From NCBI GenBank assembly GCA_041392125.1, contig JAWKMR010000004.1, positions 1 to 64,000 on the forward strand: DNA of 64,000 nt. The letters run 5' to 3'. Positions within the stretch are counted from its first letter, which is position 1, and the number at the start of each line of letters is the position of its first letter. The position numbers and the translations under genes are program-made. Below are positions 55,528 to 64,000 of this stretch, one piece after another. This DNA is from Halomarinibacterium sp041392125 (lineage in GTDB: Bacteria; Bacteroidota; Bacteroidia; Flavobacteriales; Flavobacteriaceae). The notes beneath the pieces are model-generated. The model ran no database searches. It had not been told where the DNA came from and saw only the letters and a program-made list of their open reading frames with translations.

Positions 55528-56214
55528 TTAATTTTCATTTAATACTTCTCCCTTAACAGCTCGAAGCATTTCACGCTTTCCGGGAGGTCCGGCTAATTTT
55601 TCAACCGTAAATCCTACGTGCTGCATCGCACGCCTAGCATTACTATTAGCGGCATAGGTAACCAATATTCCTCCTGTTTTAAGAGCTGCAAACATCTTTT
55701 CAAATATTGGTTCAGTCCAAAGTTCGGGCTGTACTCGTGCTCCAAAAGCATCAAAATAAATAATTTCGAAAGCTGCCTTATCTTCTATTTCGGAAAAAAA
55801 TTGCTTTCTCTTTTTCAGCATAAAGTGTTTAGAAATTTCAAAAGAAGTCTCCCAAAGAGTTTCGTGAAGTTTTAAAAAGTCATTGGGAGCAATTTGAAGC
55901 AACTCAGGGTAATTGAGTATTTCAATTTCAGAAGCTTCCAAAGGATAGGCTTCTACCCCTGTATAACCTATTTTAACACCTTGTTCTTCTGAAAAAAGCT
56001 GTGTTAAAATTGCATTTAAACCGGTACCGAAACCTATTTCCAAAACAGACACTTCTGTCTTTTTAGAAGTTTCTAAAAAATACCGAAGCCCGGCTTGTAT
56101 AAATACATGCCGAGCTTCGTTAATGGCTCCATGTTTAGAGTGGTAATGCTCATTCCATTCAGGCAGATAAAGTGTTAAAGACCCATCTCCTGTCGTAAGG
56201 AATTCGCGCTTCAC
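55528..56214 (-). CDS. mnmD: tRNA U34 methyltransferase MnmD (stand-alone)
   Basis: 228 aa. SAM-binding LEIGFGTGLNAILT (about 59-72) and the family block EIIYFDAFGARVQPELWTEPIF, plus YAANSNARRAMQHVGFTVEK near the end. Corresponds to the methyltransferase half of MnmC (making mnm5s2U); the FAD oxidase half is absent here. 2 bases after the DUF4920 gene. Confidence 0.92.
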   Translation of the reverse strand: MKREFLTTGDGSLTLYLPEWNEHYHSKHGAINEARHVFIQAGLRYFLETSKKTEVSVLEIGFGTGLNAILTQLFSEEQGVKIGYTGVEAYPLEASEIEILNYPELLQIAPNDFLKLHETLWETSFEISKHFMLKKRKQFFSEIEDKAAFEIIYFDAFGARVQPELWTEPIFEKMFAALKTGGILVTYAANSNARRAMQHVGFTVEKLAGPPGKREMLRAVKGEVLNEN

Positions 56215-56216
56215 TA

Positions 56217-56741
56217 TTACTGTTTTTCCGGAATAAGAACTCCGGAAGATAAAAATGATAAGGTGAGTTTGGGTTCGGTAATCGCATCAATTTCATCCTT
56301 CGTTTTCCCTGCATCTTCAGCAAAATGCTTTAAATCTTCTACCGAAGTTTCTTCAACAAAAGCTTTACCTTCTACTATAACCTCTTGGCCGGCAATATCT
56401 TTGGGCATAAAAAAGGCATAATCTTTAAATTTAACCAAAGACTCATTTTCTCCCATATCCAATCGCATCCAGCAACCTTTAGCTTGACAAACACTATTTA
56501 CTTTTGAGGTAAATCGCACCTCTACGGTGTCTCCTTCTTTAAGGTTTTGGTATTCCTTCATCATTTCTTCTTTAGTAAGAATTCCATCGGCATCAAATCC
56601 TTCCCCAAAAGTTTGGTAGGTTACCGCAACTTCTTCTACTTCAGCGGTAGCTGTTTCATCTATATTGTTATTAGCTTCGGAAGCATTTTTACAAGCTATA
56701 ACAGTCATTGCTGTTACTAATAATAAAACAATTTTCTTCAT
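56217..56741 (-). CDS. DUF4920-like lipoprotein
   Basis: 174 aa. Lipobox VIAC (Cys17). DUF4920 features: EVRFTSKVNSVCQAKGCWMRLD with two Cys, then KFKDYAFFMPKDIAGQEVIV and VEGKAFVEETSVEDLKHFAED. Function unknown; the CxxxxC pair may bind metal. Upstream gene of the mnmD unit. Confidence 0.85.
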   Translation of the reverse strand: MKKIVLLLVTAMTVIACKNASEANNNIDETATAEVEEVAVTYQTFGEGFDADGILTKEEMMKEYQNLKEGDTVEVRFTSKVNSVCQAKGCWMRLDMGENESLVKFKDYAFFMPKDIAGQEVIVEGKAFVEETSVEDLKHFAEDAGKTKDEIDAITEPKLTLSFLSSGVLIPEKQ

Positions 56742-56847
56742 GAGTATTTTAAATTTTAATCGATTTTAAAAGATACTGCAATTTTATTACTTTTTTGGGT
56801 TTTAATTGCCCATTTTTTTAACTAATTTTGAAGCTCAAACACAATTC

Positions 56848-57918
56848 ATGAGCCTTACCAAAGAATATACCTTGACCATTGAAAAAACGGCAACTTCCAG
56901 AATACATAGTGTCGATTTTTCAAACCTAACTTTTGGAACTACTTTTACCGATCACATGTTCGAGTGTGACTTTAAAAATGGTGCTTGGCAAAACCCTACC
57001 ATAAAACCGTATGGTCCCTTGAGTATTTATCCTGCCTCTAAAGTTTTTCACTATGGGCAAGCTGTATTTGAAGGAATGAAAGCCTATAAAGATGGTGAAG
57101 GATCTATTTTTCTTTTCAGACCCATCGAAAATTTAAAGCGAATAAATATCTCTTCTAAACGATTAGCCATTCCTGAATTTCCGGAAGCACTTTTCTTTGA
57201 AGCCCTGGAAACCCTGCTGAAACTTGATAAAGCATGGGCCCAAACGGGAGTTGGTAATTCTTTATACATACGTCCGTTTGTTATAGCCAATGAAAATTGT
57301 GTTTCGGCTTCGCCTTCCAATGAATATAAATTTATGATTATTGTTTCTCCCGTAAGTGCCTATTACTCCGGAGAATTAAAAGTAGTCGTAGCTGAAAAAT
57401 ACAGTCGGTCTGCGAATGGTGGTGTGGGTTATGCCAAAGCTGCCGGTAATTATGCTGCGCAATTTTTTCCTACCAACCTTGCTAAGGAAAAAGGGTTTCA
57501 GCAGGTAATTTGGACCGATGCAGATACCCACCAATATTTAGAGGAAGCCGGAACGATGAATGTCTTTTTCCGAATTAATAACACCTTAATTACGGCACCC
57601 ACCAGCGATCGGATTCTGGATGGAGTCACCCGCAAAAGTGTGATTGCACTGGCTCAAAAAGCAGGCGTTGTGGTTGAGGAACGAAAACTTACGGTTACCG
57701 AATTGGTCATCGCGGCAAACGACGGCTCCCTAAAAGAAATCTTTGGTTCCGGCACGGCTGCAGTGATAAGCCCTGTAAATGCCTTTAGTTTTAAAGACGT
57801 TGCATACCCATTACCTAAAATGACAGACAGCTATGCTTCCCGTTTTAAAAAGCAACTCACCGATATTCAGTACAACTTGGCCGAGGATCCTTTTGGATGG
57901 CGATACAAGGTGGTCTAA
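56848..57918 (+). CDS. ilvE: Branched-chain amino acid aminotransferase
   Basis: 356 aa from MSLTKEYTLTIEKTATSRIH; ATG 56806 is in frame but not conserved. Fold-type IV PLP enzyme, final step of Leu/Ile/Val synthesis. PLP-lysine in GVGYAKAAGNYAAQF, FRPIENLKRINISSKRLAIP, EEAGTMNVFF, DGVTRKSV and EIFGSGTAAVISPV. One base from the convergent MazG-like gene. Confidence 0.96.
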   Translation: MSLTKEYTLTIEKTATSRIHSVDFSNLTFGTTFTDHMFECDFKNGAWQNPTIKPYGPLSIYPASKVFHYGQAVFEGMKAYKDGEGSIFLFRPIENLKRINISSKRLAIPEFPEALFFEALETLLKLDKAWAQTGVGNSLYIRPFVIANENCVSASPSNEYKFMIIVSPVSAYYSGELKVVVAEKYSRSANGGVGYAKAAGNYAAQFFPTNLAKEKGFQQVIWTDADTHQYLEEAGTMNVFFRINNTLITAPTSDRILDGVTRKSVIALAQKAGVVVEERKLTVTELVIAANDGSLKEIFGSGTAAVISPVNAFSFKDVAYPLPKMTDSYASRFKKQLTDIQYNLAEDPFGWRYKVV

Positions 57919-57919
57919 A

Positions 57920-58306
57920 TTAGTTATCTAAAATAGCTTCAATATTGGGTTTAAAGTAATTAGGGCCTTTTAATACTTTTCCGTCTTCCCGGTAAATAGG
58001 TTTTCCATCGGCTCCCAATTTGCTCATATTACTGCGCTGAATTTCTTCAAACACAGCTTCAATTTTGTGTTGTAGGCCATGCTCAATGATGGTTCCGCAA
58101 AGAATGTACAGCATATCTCCCAAAGCATCTGCCACTTCCACCAAATCATTGTTATTGGCTGCCTCCAAATACTCTTCATTTTCTTCACGCATCAGTTTGT
58201 AGCGTAGTAAATTTTTATCTTCGCCTAAATCGGCAGTGGGTGTATTTTTAATGCCCAGCCCAAAGGCAGTGTGAAATTCGTGAACGGCAGCTATTTTATT
58301 TTTCAT
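57920..58306 (-). CDS. MazG-like nucleotide pyrophosphohydrolase
   Basis: 128 aa. All-alpha NTP-PPase fold: LMREENEEYLEAANNNDLVEVADALGDMLYILCG shows the acidic ExxE...ExxD metal-binding pattern (E-E-N-E-E...E-V-A-D). Cleaves a nucleoside triphosphate to monophosphate and PPi; substrate not defined. Ends with YREDGKVLKGPNYFKPNIE, common in this subfamily. Confidence 0.88.
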   Translation of the reverse strand: MKNKIAAVHEFHTAFGLGIKNTPTADLGEDKNLLRYKLMREENEEYLEAANNNDLVEVADALGDMLYILCGTIIEHGLQHKIEAVFEEIQRSNMSKLGADGKPIYREDGKVLKGPNYFKPNIEAILDN

Positions 58307-58319
58307 AGTAATATCATTT

Positions 58320-58343
58320 GTCAGGTTGAGCGCAGTCGAAACC
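58320..58343. repeat. Possible REP-like intergenic element
   Basis: GTCAGGTTGAGCGCAGTCG followed by AAACC. Similar GAGCGCAGTCGAA-type sequences are widespread intergenic repeats in many Bacteroidota as I recall. Only one copy in this window. Confidence 0.5.
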
Positions 58344-58385
58344 TTTTAATTTTAATATTTTTGTGCTTGTAAAACTACAATATTT

Positions 58386-58574
58386 ATGTTTTCTAACGGC
58401 CAACTTATTTTTGCCATTTGCTTTGTGATTGTTTTTGTAACCGTGATGGTCATCAGCTACCGCAAGGATAAAAAATTACACAAAAAACAATTTAAGGGTA
58501 GCTTCTGGATATTGGTTGGGTTTATTGTTTTTGTGGGGTTATTGGTAGCCGCAAAGGTGTATTTAAAAAAATAA
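58386..58574 (+). CDS. Small two-helix membrane protein
   Basis: 62 aa. Two membrane helices (about 7-24 and 42-59) joined by a basic loop YRKDKKLHKKQFKG. No named family that I can identify, although similar short proteins occur in flavobacteria. A possible -7 element TATTTTTG lies at 58356-58363. Confidence 0.7.
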   Translation: MFSNGQLIFAICFVIVFVTVMVISYRKDKKLHKKQFKGSFWILVGFIVFVGLLVAAKVYLKK

Positions 58575-58708
58575 ATATTTCAAACCCTAACATTCTCATA
58601 GTTAAATAATTATAGACTACGTTGAAGTTCTATCTTTCGCAGCTATTTCATTTTTAAAAGAGCAATCCCTATATTTACAAACATACTAACTAAATAAACT
58701 ATTTCAAC

Positions 58709-59389
58709 ATGAAACTAAAAATTACCCCCCTCGCCATTTTAGTAACCTTCTTTCTTTTATCCTTTACTGGTCCACAAGCTTTGGCAGGAAGCAAAAAAGT
58801 AACCATTGGGGTTTCTCAATCGGATGCTGAAATCTGGGTGAACGGAAAATTGGTAGCAAAAGGTTCTACCGAAATAAAAGTAGAAAAAGACGCATGTGCA
58901 AACATCTCCATCAGAAAAGTAGGATTTCTCGAAGAGCAACTGGAAATTTGTAATAATAAAACTACCATCTGGGAAAAATCAAAATATTTTGAATTGAAAC
59001 CCGATGATTCTTACGATGCATCCATTCAAACCGATATTGCCAATGTGGATATTGAATTGATTGTAAATACTATGGATAAGGATACCGCTTGGAAATTAAT
59101 CAATCAAATTGTTTTGAATTACATTGATGTTATTGAAATGACCGATAAAGATACCGGATATCTGCGTACTGCTTGGTCATTAAAAGCATTTAAGCAAAAT
59201 ACTATTAGAACCCGCATTATCGTAAAAGAATCTTCTTCAAATCCTTTAGTATTTAAAGCTAAATTAATTAGTGAATATTCCGGTGCTGCATTAACCAGTG
59301 TAAAAGCTGATGAGTTATACAAAGAGTGGGATCGTGTATTGCGTTCTTATTCCGATGTGATTTCTGAATTCCAAGCACGTGTAAAATAA
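58709..59389 (+). CDS. Exported protein with PEGA-like N-terminal region
   Basis: 226 aa. Signal peptide about 1-26 (ends ALAG). Residues about 28-90 resemble a PEGA-type beta domain (VSQSDAEIWVNGKLVAKGST), common in surface proteins. The C-terminal part (about 105-226) is alpha/beta with WKLINQIVLNYIDVIEMTD; unknown. Single gene, predicted periplasmic. Confidence 0.72.
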   Translation: MKLKITPLAILVTFFLLSFTGPQALAGSKKVTIGVSQSDAEIWVNGKLVAKGSTEIKVEKDACANISIRKVGFLEEQLEICNNKTTIWEKSKYFELKPDDSYDASIQTDIANVDIELIVNTMDKDTAWKLINQIVLNYIDVIEMTDKDTGYLRTAWSLKAFKQNTIRTRIIVKESSSNPLVFKAKLISEYSGAALTSVKADELYKEWDRVLRSYSDVISEFQARVK

Positions 59390-59407
59390 TCGCTTTCTAT
59401 AGCTAAT

Positions 59408-59436
59408 AAAAAAGCCTCCCAATGGGAGGCTTTTTT
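59408..59436. terminator. Bidirectional terminator
   Basis: GCCTCCCA-A-TGGGAGGC stem with A and T runs, between the convergent genes ending at 59389 and 59460. Confidence 0.9.
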
Positions 59437-59459
59437 ATTTTTTTAAAATATCTAAACCC

Positions 59460-61484
59460 TTAAAGATTTGAATAGGTCTTGCTATAATACAACATTTGCT
59501 CTTCAAAAGTAGCGGGTTGCTGAATGGTAAATCCGGTGATCTCGCCGTTTTCATCCATCGTTGGGACAATCATTGGGTTTACAAAACCACTATATGGAGC
59601 CGAGGTAAATTGTTTATTACGTTCCAATACTTCGGCATGAATGGCTTGGTCTACTTTTACGCCATATCCTTCTACCAAGGCTTGTACTGCAGCATAATCG
59701 CCTTCACTTTTAATACGTTGGGTTTCACGAAGTAATTGTCCAAACAGTTCGTGAAGTTTATCGTAGTCGTTAATATTGAAATACGTTTTTCCGTCGCGAG
59801 TAATTTTTTCAATCACATTGTCTGCTTTTCCTTTTTCAAAAGCCCAAGCGCTTACCCATTGACGGTTACGCATATGCGCTTCCTCTACATCATCACCCAA
59901 ATTCAAACGGATTAACTGTGTCATCAAACCGTTACGGATATACCCATCATAGGCAGCCATTCCCACTTTTTTCCAATCATCTACTAACCCAAGCTCTTGT
60001 AATTTAGGGTTGTATAAATAGTATAATCCTACCAAATCGGCACGACCTTCTTCCAGTGTGGAAGCATAATTTTTAAGGGTTTCTTTGGTTTCACCCACAC
60101 CCGGGTTCAATTGTCCGGAGGCATGGCCAATTACTTCGTGAAGGGCTGTGTGTAATTTATCGCCTATTTGTCCATATTCTTCTTCTAAAGCAAGTTCGGT
60201 AGAGTCGTTCACAAATTCTTTTAATCTTCCGGAGCTTCCGGCATTATTGTAAGAATCGATAATGTTCCCTAAAGAAACTGATTTACTTCCTACCGCTGCA
60301 CGAATCCAATTGGCATTAGGTAAGTTTACCCCAATAGGCGTACTTGGTGAAGCATCACCGGCTTCTCCAGCCACTTGAACCACTTTATAGGAAACACCCA
60401 CTACATTTTTCTTTTTGTGTTCTTCCATTAAAGGGGAATTATCTTCAAACCACTGAGCGTTTTCAGACAAAACGGCCATTTTTTGAGACATATCAAAATC
60501 TTTGATTTGCACAATAGTTTCATACGAACCACGGTATCCAATGGGGTCGTTGTACACTTCAATAAAACTGTTGATGTAATCAATATTTCCTTCGGTAGCA
60601 GCAGTCCAAGCCACATTGTAATCGTCCCAGATTTGTAAATCGCCCGTTTTGTAATATTGAATTAACAATCCAAGAGCATCGCCTTGCGCTTGGTTTTCAG
60701 CAACGCCTTGTGCTTTTTCCAACCATTCTACAATTTTATCGATAGCTGAGCCGTACAATCCACCTGACTTATACGTTAGTTCTTTTAATTGACCATTTTC
60801 TTTTACCAATTTTGAATTCAATCCAAAAGAAAGGGGTTTATCGGCATTTGGAGACTTCATATTTGCATAGAAAGACTCTACATCTTTGGTTGTAACATCG
60901 GGACCGTAAAGGTTAACCGCGCTTTCCAATACATTGTCCACTCCTTTTGCCTGATTTACTTTTTTAGCATCTTTATCATTAAAAATCACTTCAAAAGCTT
61001 CACCTTCCAGAGTCGTATTGGTCGCTGCCAATAATTCGGTTAAATATTCTGCAGAAAAATCGGGTTTAATTTTATCGTTAGAATAATGGTGGTGAATTCC
61101 GTTACTAAACCAAACACGTTTTAAATAGATTTCGAAATTTTTCCAGTTGTCTGTTGTTTTATCTCCTTCAAAAGAAGTATAGACTTGTTCCAATGCCTTA
61201 CGGATGGTTAAGTTATGACGATAATTTTGATCCCAAATTATATCTCGTCCGGCAAGACCCGCTTGGGTAAGGTAATAGACTAGTTTTTGTTCTTTAAGCG
61301 TTAGATTATCCCAGCTGGGTATTTGGTAACGCAATACCCGTAAATCGGCAAATTGGGTTACATTGTAATCAAACGGAACAGCCGTTTCTACCTCAGCAAC
61401 CTGTGGTTCTTCCTTTTCATTCTTACAGGAAAAAAACAACACAGTAGATAAGGCTAACATAAATACATACGTATGTTTCATCAT
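59460..61484 (-). CDS. Dipeptidyl-peptidase 3 family (M49) lipoprotein
   Basis: 674 aa from MMKHTYVFML; the ATG at 61568 is rejected because a -7 element TACATTTG (61513-61520) lies between them and the N-terminus would not be a signal. Lipobox FFSC (Cys about 19). M49 zinc motif HEVIGH (in TALHEVIGHASGQLNPGV) and second motif EEGRAD with the third ligand. Removes dipeptides from peptide N-termini; here anchored outside the inner membrane. Confidence 0.93.
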   Translation of the reverse strand: MMKHTYVFMLALSTVLFFSCKNEKEEPQVAEVETAVPFDYNVTQFADLRVLRYQIPSWDNLTLKEQKLVYYLTQAGLAGRDIIWDQNYRHNLTIRKALEQVYTSFEGDKTTDNWKNFEIYLKRVWFSNGIHHHYSNDKIKPDFSAEYLTELLAATNTTLEGEAFEVIFNDKDAKKVNQAKGVDNVLESAVNLYGPDVTTKDVESFYANMKSPNADKPLSFGLNSKLVKENGQLKELTYKSGGLYGSAIDKIVEWLEKAQGVAENQAQGDALGLLIQYYKTGDLQIWDDYNVAWTAATEGNIDYINSFIEVYNDPIGYRGSYETIVQIKDFDMSQKMAVLSENAQWFEDNSPLMEEHKKKNVVGVSYKVVQVAGEAGDASPSTPIGVNLPNANWIRAAVGSKSVSLGNIIDSYNNAGSSGRLKEFVNDSTELALEEEYGQIGDKLHTALHEVIGHASGQLNPGVGETKETLKNYASTLEEGRADLVGLYYLYNPKLQELGLVDDWKKVGMAAYDGYIRNGLMTQLIRLNLGDDVEEAHMRNRQWVSAWAFEKGKADNVIEKITRDGKTYFNINDYDKLHELFGQLLRETQRIKSEGDYAAVQALVEGYGVKVDQAIHAEVLERNKQFTSAPYSGFVNPMIVPTMDENGEITGFTIQQPATFEEQMLYYSKTYSNL

Positions 61485-61607
61485 AATGAATTTTGGTTTT
61501 ATTAAGTTTCCGCAAATGTACAAATAATAAGTGGTGTTTATACCTGCTAAAGTGAAGTAAACAAACATTTTAATTATCTTAGCAAGACAAACCTAAAACC
61601 AAAAAAA

Positions 61608-62678
61608 ATGAAAATCCTCAAATACCTGTTTTTTTTATTGCTTATCGTAATTGTGGGGGCTTCGGTCTATTTTGGAACCAAAGACGGAACGTTTGATGTG
61701 GCTGTTACAAAAACGATAAAAGCTCCGGCAGATTTATTATTCGATCAAGCTAATGATTATAAAAATTGGGGAGTTTGGGGGCCATGGATGGAAAACGATC
61801 CGAATATTACCATGAATTTTTCTGAAAAAACGCAAGGCGAAGGTGCTTCCTACTCCTGGGAAAGCGAAGTGGAAGGAAACGGCGCTATGAAAACACTTCA
61901 GGTTTTTGAAAAAGATTCCATTCAACAAAAAATTACCTTCAATACACCTATGGGCGACAGCGAAAGTGATGTGTATTGGAAGTTTACCCCTATAAATAAA
62001 GCAGAAACTGAAGTTACTTGGGGGATGAAAGGCGAACAATCTTTTATGGAAAAAGTATTTATGGCTTTTCAAAAAGAATCTTTTGAAACAATGTTAAAAG
62101 GGATGTTCAACAAGGGCTTGGATAATATGGATAGGGTCGTTCAGGAGGAAATGAAAAAATATACCATTACCGTAGAAGGAATTAAAGATTACGGTGGCGG
62201 TTATTATATGTTTACTACAGCAGCTAGTAAAATTTCAGAAATAGGAGAAAAAATGGGAGCCATGCTGGGGAAGGTAAGCGGGTTTATGACACAAAATAAC
62301 ATTCAGCCTACAGGGATGCCTTTCACCATCTATAATGAATGGGATACCATAAACGGAACAACCATATTTTCGACTGCCCTTCCCGTAGCTGAAAAAATAG
62401 TAGTTACCGAAGGAGATGTGCTTTGTGGTTTTATGGAGCCACTTTCTGCACTTAAAGTAGTTCTGAAAGGAAATTACGCCAACCTTGCAGAGGCTTACAA
62501 AGCCGGCGAGGATTATATTACCATTCATAAATTAGTAAAAGATCCGGCTCATAAAATGTTTGAAGTATATACCAACGATCCGGGCGAGGTTCCCAATCCG
62601 GCACAGTGGGAGACCCACATTTATATTCCGGTATTTAAAGATTTACGGGTAGATAATACCCTTATTGAAGCGCAATAG
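61608..62678 (+). CDS. SRPBCC-GyrI-like fusion, membrane-anchored
   Basis: 356 aa. Signal anchor about 1-22, then a SRPBCC/polyketide-cyclase-like domain (about 28-175: VAVTKTIKAPADLLFDQAND, WGPWMENDPNITMNFSEKTQG) and a GyrI/AraC-effector-like domain (about 195-356: MPFTIYNEWD, HKLVKDP). The fusion could bind a hydrophobic ligand in two domains; ligand unknown. 3 bases before crcB. Confidence 0.85.
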   Translation: MKILKYLFFLLLIVIVGASVYFGTKDGTFDVAVTKTIKAPADLLFDQANDYKNWGVWGPWMENDPNITMNFSEKTQGEGASYSWESEVEGNGAMKTLQVFEKDSIQQKITFNTPMGDSESDVYWKFTPINKAETEVTWGMKGEQSFMEKVFMAFQKESFETMLKGMFNKGLDNMDRVVQEEMKKYTITVEGIKDYGGGYYMFTTAASKISEIGEKMGAMLGKVSGFMTQNNIQPTGMPFTIYNEWDTINGTTIFSTALPVAEKIVVTEGDVLCGFMEPLSALKVVLKGNYANLAEAYKAGEDYITIHKLVKDPAHKMFEVYTNDPGEVPNPAQWETHIYIPVFKDLRVDNTLIEAQ

Positions 62679-62681
62679 TCT

Positions 62682-63053
62682 ATGAAGCAACTTCTTTTGG
62701 TATTTTTAGGGGGTGGCGCAGGAAGTGTATTGCGTTTTATCTTCGGAAAATTTTTAAATAATCCACAAACGGGAATTCCGTTAGGCACCTTTGCAGCAAA
62801 TATTTTAGGAAGTTTGCTTATTGGTCTTATTTTGGGCTGGGCGGCCAAAAACGAAAGTATTTCGCAGCACACACTGCTTCTTTTAGCGACCGGTTTTTGT
62901 GGCGGATTTACTACTTTTTCCACCTTTGCTTACGAAAATCATGTATTTCTTAAAAACGGCGACTTTGGCATTTTTGCCATGTATACCTTAGCCAGTTTTG
63001 TAGTTGGTTTTCTGGCTGTCTTTTTGGGAATTTGGCTGGTGAAACTATTTTAA
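62682..63053 (+). CDS. crcB: Fluoride efflux channel CrcB/Fluc
   Basis: 123 aa, four membrane helices. Signatures LGGGAGSVLRF, PLGTFAANILGSLLIG with the pore Asn, and TGFCGGFTTFSTFAYE. Small dual-topology fluoride exporter. No fluoride riboswitch is visible upstream because the gene follows the SRPBCC-GyrI gene by 3 bases. Its stop overlaps the convergent DUF1684 stop. Confidence 0.95.
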   Translation: MKQLLLVFLGGGAGSVLRFIFGKFLNNPQTGIPLGTFAANILGSLLIGLILGWAAKNESISQHTLLLLATGFCGGFTTFSTFAYENHVFLKNGDFGIFAMYTLASFVVGFLAVFLGIWLVKLF

Positions 63054-63661
63054 TGTTCCCCAAAGTCCTTCACTCCGGCTTCTATTCGTACTTGTAAATC
63101 GTTTTCCTTTGGCGGAATAGGACACGAGTACTTATGATTGTAGGCACAATAGGGGTTATACGATTTGTTGAAATCTAATATAATAGTCCTTCCTTCAGGA
63201 ATGGTGACATCCATAAAACGACCTCCGCCGTACGACCCGTCACCACTGGTAAGATCGGTAAAGGGCAAAAACAATTGATTTCCGTATTTTTCCGGATTGC
63301 CGTAAGAGTTGGTGCTTTTATAGAGTATTAACTCCAAAGCTTTGCCGTCTATTTCAAACTGTGCTTCTCCATATTTTACATATTCCGGCAACCGATTGGT
63401 GGTGGTTTTCATCAAGAAAGGTTTTTCGTTGGGTGTTCTAACAAAATTGGCTTCCACCCGATACTTTACATCAATAGGGTAAAACTCCAAAGCCGTAAAA
63501 TGCGCCAAATCTTTTTCGGTTAAGGGAGAAGTTTCCGGATTGGCAAATTCTTCATTTTGTTGTGCTTGGTAGGCTTCAATTTCTGAAATAATGGCTGTAT
63601 CATTTTGAGCAATCACCGAAAATGCTAACGTCCATAATACGGCATTTAGGAGTATTTTCAT
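63050..63661 (-). CDS. DUF1684 family exported protein
   Basis: 203 aa. Signal peptide about 1-18. DUF1684 features: LILYKSTNSYGNPEKYGNQL and the hallmark SYNPYCAYNHKYSCPIPPKEN near the C-terminus (here FNKSYNPYCAYNHKYSCPIP). Often secreted, function unknown. Convergent with crcB, overlapping by 4 bases. Confidence 0.9.
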   Translation of the reverse strand: MKILLNAVLWTLAFSVIAQNDTAIISEIEAYQAQQNEEFANPETSPLTEKDLAHFTALEFYPIDVKYRVEANFVRTPNEKPFLMKTTTNRLPEYVKYGEAQFEIDGKALELILYKSTNSYGNPEKYGNQLFLPFTDLTSGDGSYGGGRFMDVTIPEGRTIILDFNKSYNPYCAYNHKYSCPIPPKENDLQVRIEAGVKDFGEH

Positions 63662-63746
63662 TTTAATATTTTTAACAGAAAGAATGATTTATAACTTATT
63701 TACTATATTTAGATTCAACTAAACTAACCAAAATTAGTAACTTCAC

Positions 63747-64000
63747 ATGAAATTTCAATTCGCTTTACGTAAAAGTTTCCTGATTCTTCTAGGGTTCTCT
63801 TTATTCCTATTTTCAAGTTGTGAAAAAGATTCGCAATCTGACGATCCAATTATTAATGATCCTGCCGATGAAGATCCGGCGAATACTTCCGGTAGGTTTT
63901 CAGGGCATTTAACCTGTACTATTACCGGTATTCCGTCTGACGTAGGTTTAAGTAGTTACTATTCAAAATACATTAACTGCTCCGGAATTCCCGTTATAGG
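63747..64000 (+). CDS. Lipoprotein, partial (C-terminus beyond window)
   Basis: Open frame from ATG 63747 to the end of the window, 84 codons. MKFQFALRKSFLILLGFS leader, lipobox FSSC (Cys about 28), then a spacer rich in D, P and N. Body begins GRFSGHLTCTITGIPSDVG; too little is present to name a family. Confidence 0.7.
   Translation, partial: MKFQFALRKSFLILLGFSLFLFSSCEKDSQSDDPIINDPADEDPANTSGRFSGHLTCTITGIPSDVGLSSYYSKYINCSGIPVI

Noticed and set aside
62600..62682. Fluoride riboswitch upstream of crcB
   Set aside because: crcB starts 3 bases after a coding gene; there is no room for the aptamer.

Overview
The window looks like ordinary chromosome from a marine-type member of Bacteroidota, most likely family Flavobacteriaceae. 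The evidence is an AT-rich sequence, promoters of the TTG-N19-21-TAnnTTTG type, almost no Shine-Dalgarno sequences, type IX secretion (T9SS) C-terminal sorting domains on two large exported proteins, many lipoproteins of Bacteroidota-only families (DUF4412, DUF4331, DUF4920, LETM1-related), a two-gene transketolase and a zeaxanthin-type carotenoid operon. I see no insertion sequence, prophage, CRISPR array or restriction/defence island. Names rest on motif and family recognition by eye; no database search was run.

Layout. 1-5.4 kb: a LytS/LytTR-type two-component pair (kinase cut by the left edge), two exported proteins and a T9SS-exported beta-propeller protein. 5.5-10.7 kb: a complete rRNA operon on the minus strand (16S, tRNA-Ile, tRNA-Ala, 23S, 5S) with two good promoters upstream. 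11.2-14.6 kb: thrS-infC-rpmI-rplT, where infC has no AUG, GUG or UUG start. 14.6-24.6 kb: housekeeping genes (dnaB, accA, a DMT exporter, an LptF/LptG-type permease, tgt, split transketolase), with one decayed membrane-protein gene behind dnaB. 24.6-27.5 kb: an FKBP-like lipoprotein, an S4 RNA-binding protein, a phosphoribosyltransferase, aroK and a tRNA-Lys/tRNA-Leu pair.

27.5-32.0 kb is the most coherent functional unit. A MerR regulator with a cobalamin-binding domain precedes crtI-crtB-crtZ-crtY, a tightly coupled operon for GGPP to zeaxanthin. Similar AT-rich sequence boxes lie upstream of both the regulator and crtI, which suggests a light- or B12-responsive circuit.

32-41.4 kb: a multidomain M36 metalloprotease with a T9SS signal, an ECF sigma/anti-sigma pair, a DUF4331-like gene pair with a TPR lipoprotein, and a LETM1-related protein. 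41.5-53.7 kb: an orphan small protein, a MATE pump, a membrane AraC regulator, an M28 peptidase, PPK2, an NtrC-like regulator lacking the DNA-binding domain, an MscS channel, an ABC-2 exporter and grpE-dnaJ (DnaJ lacks one zinc centre). 53.7-64 kb: a YceI lipoprotein, an SDR protein, mnmD, ilvE, a MazG-like protein, an M49 peptidase, a SRPBCC/GyrI fusion, crcB and small exported proteins. Several convergent gene pairs share symmetric bidirectional terminators.
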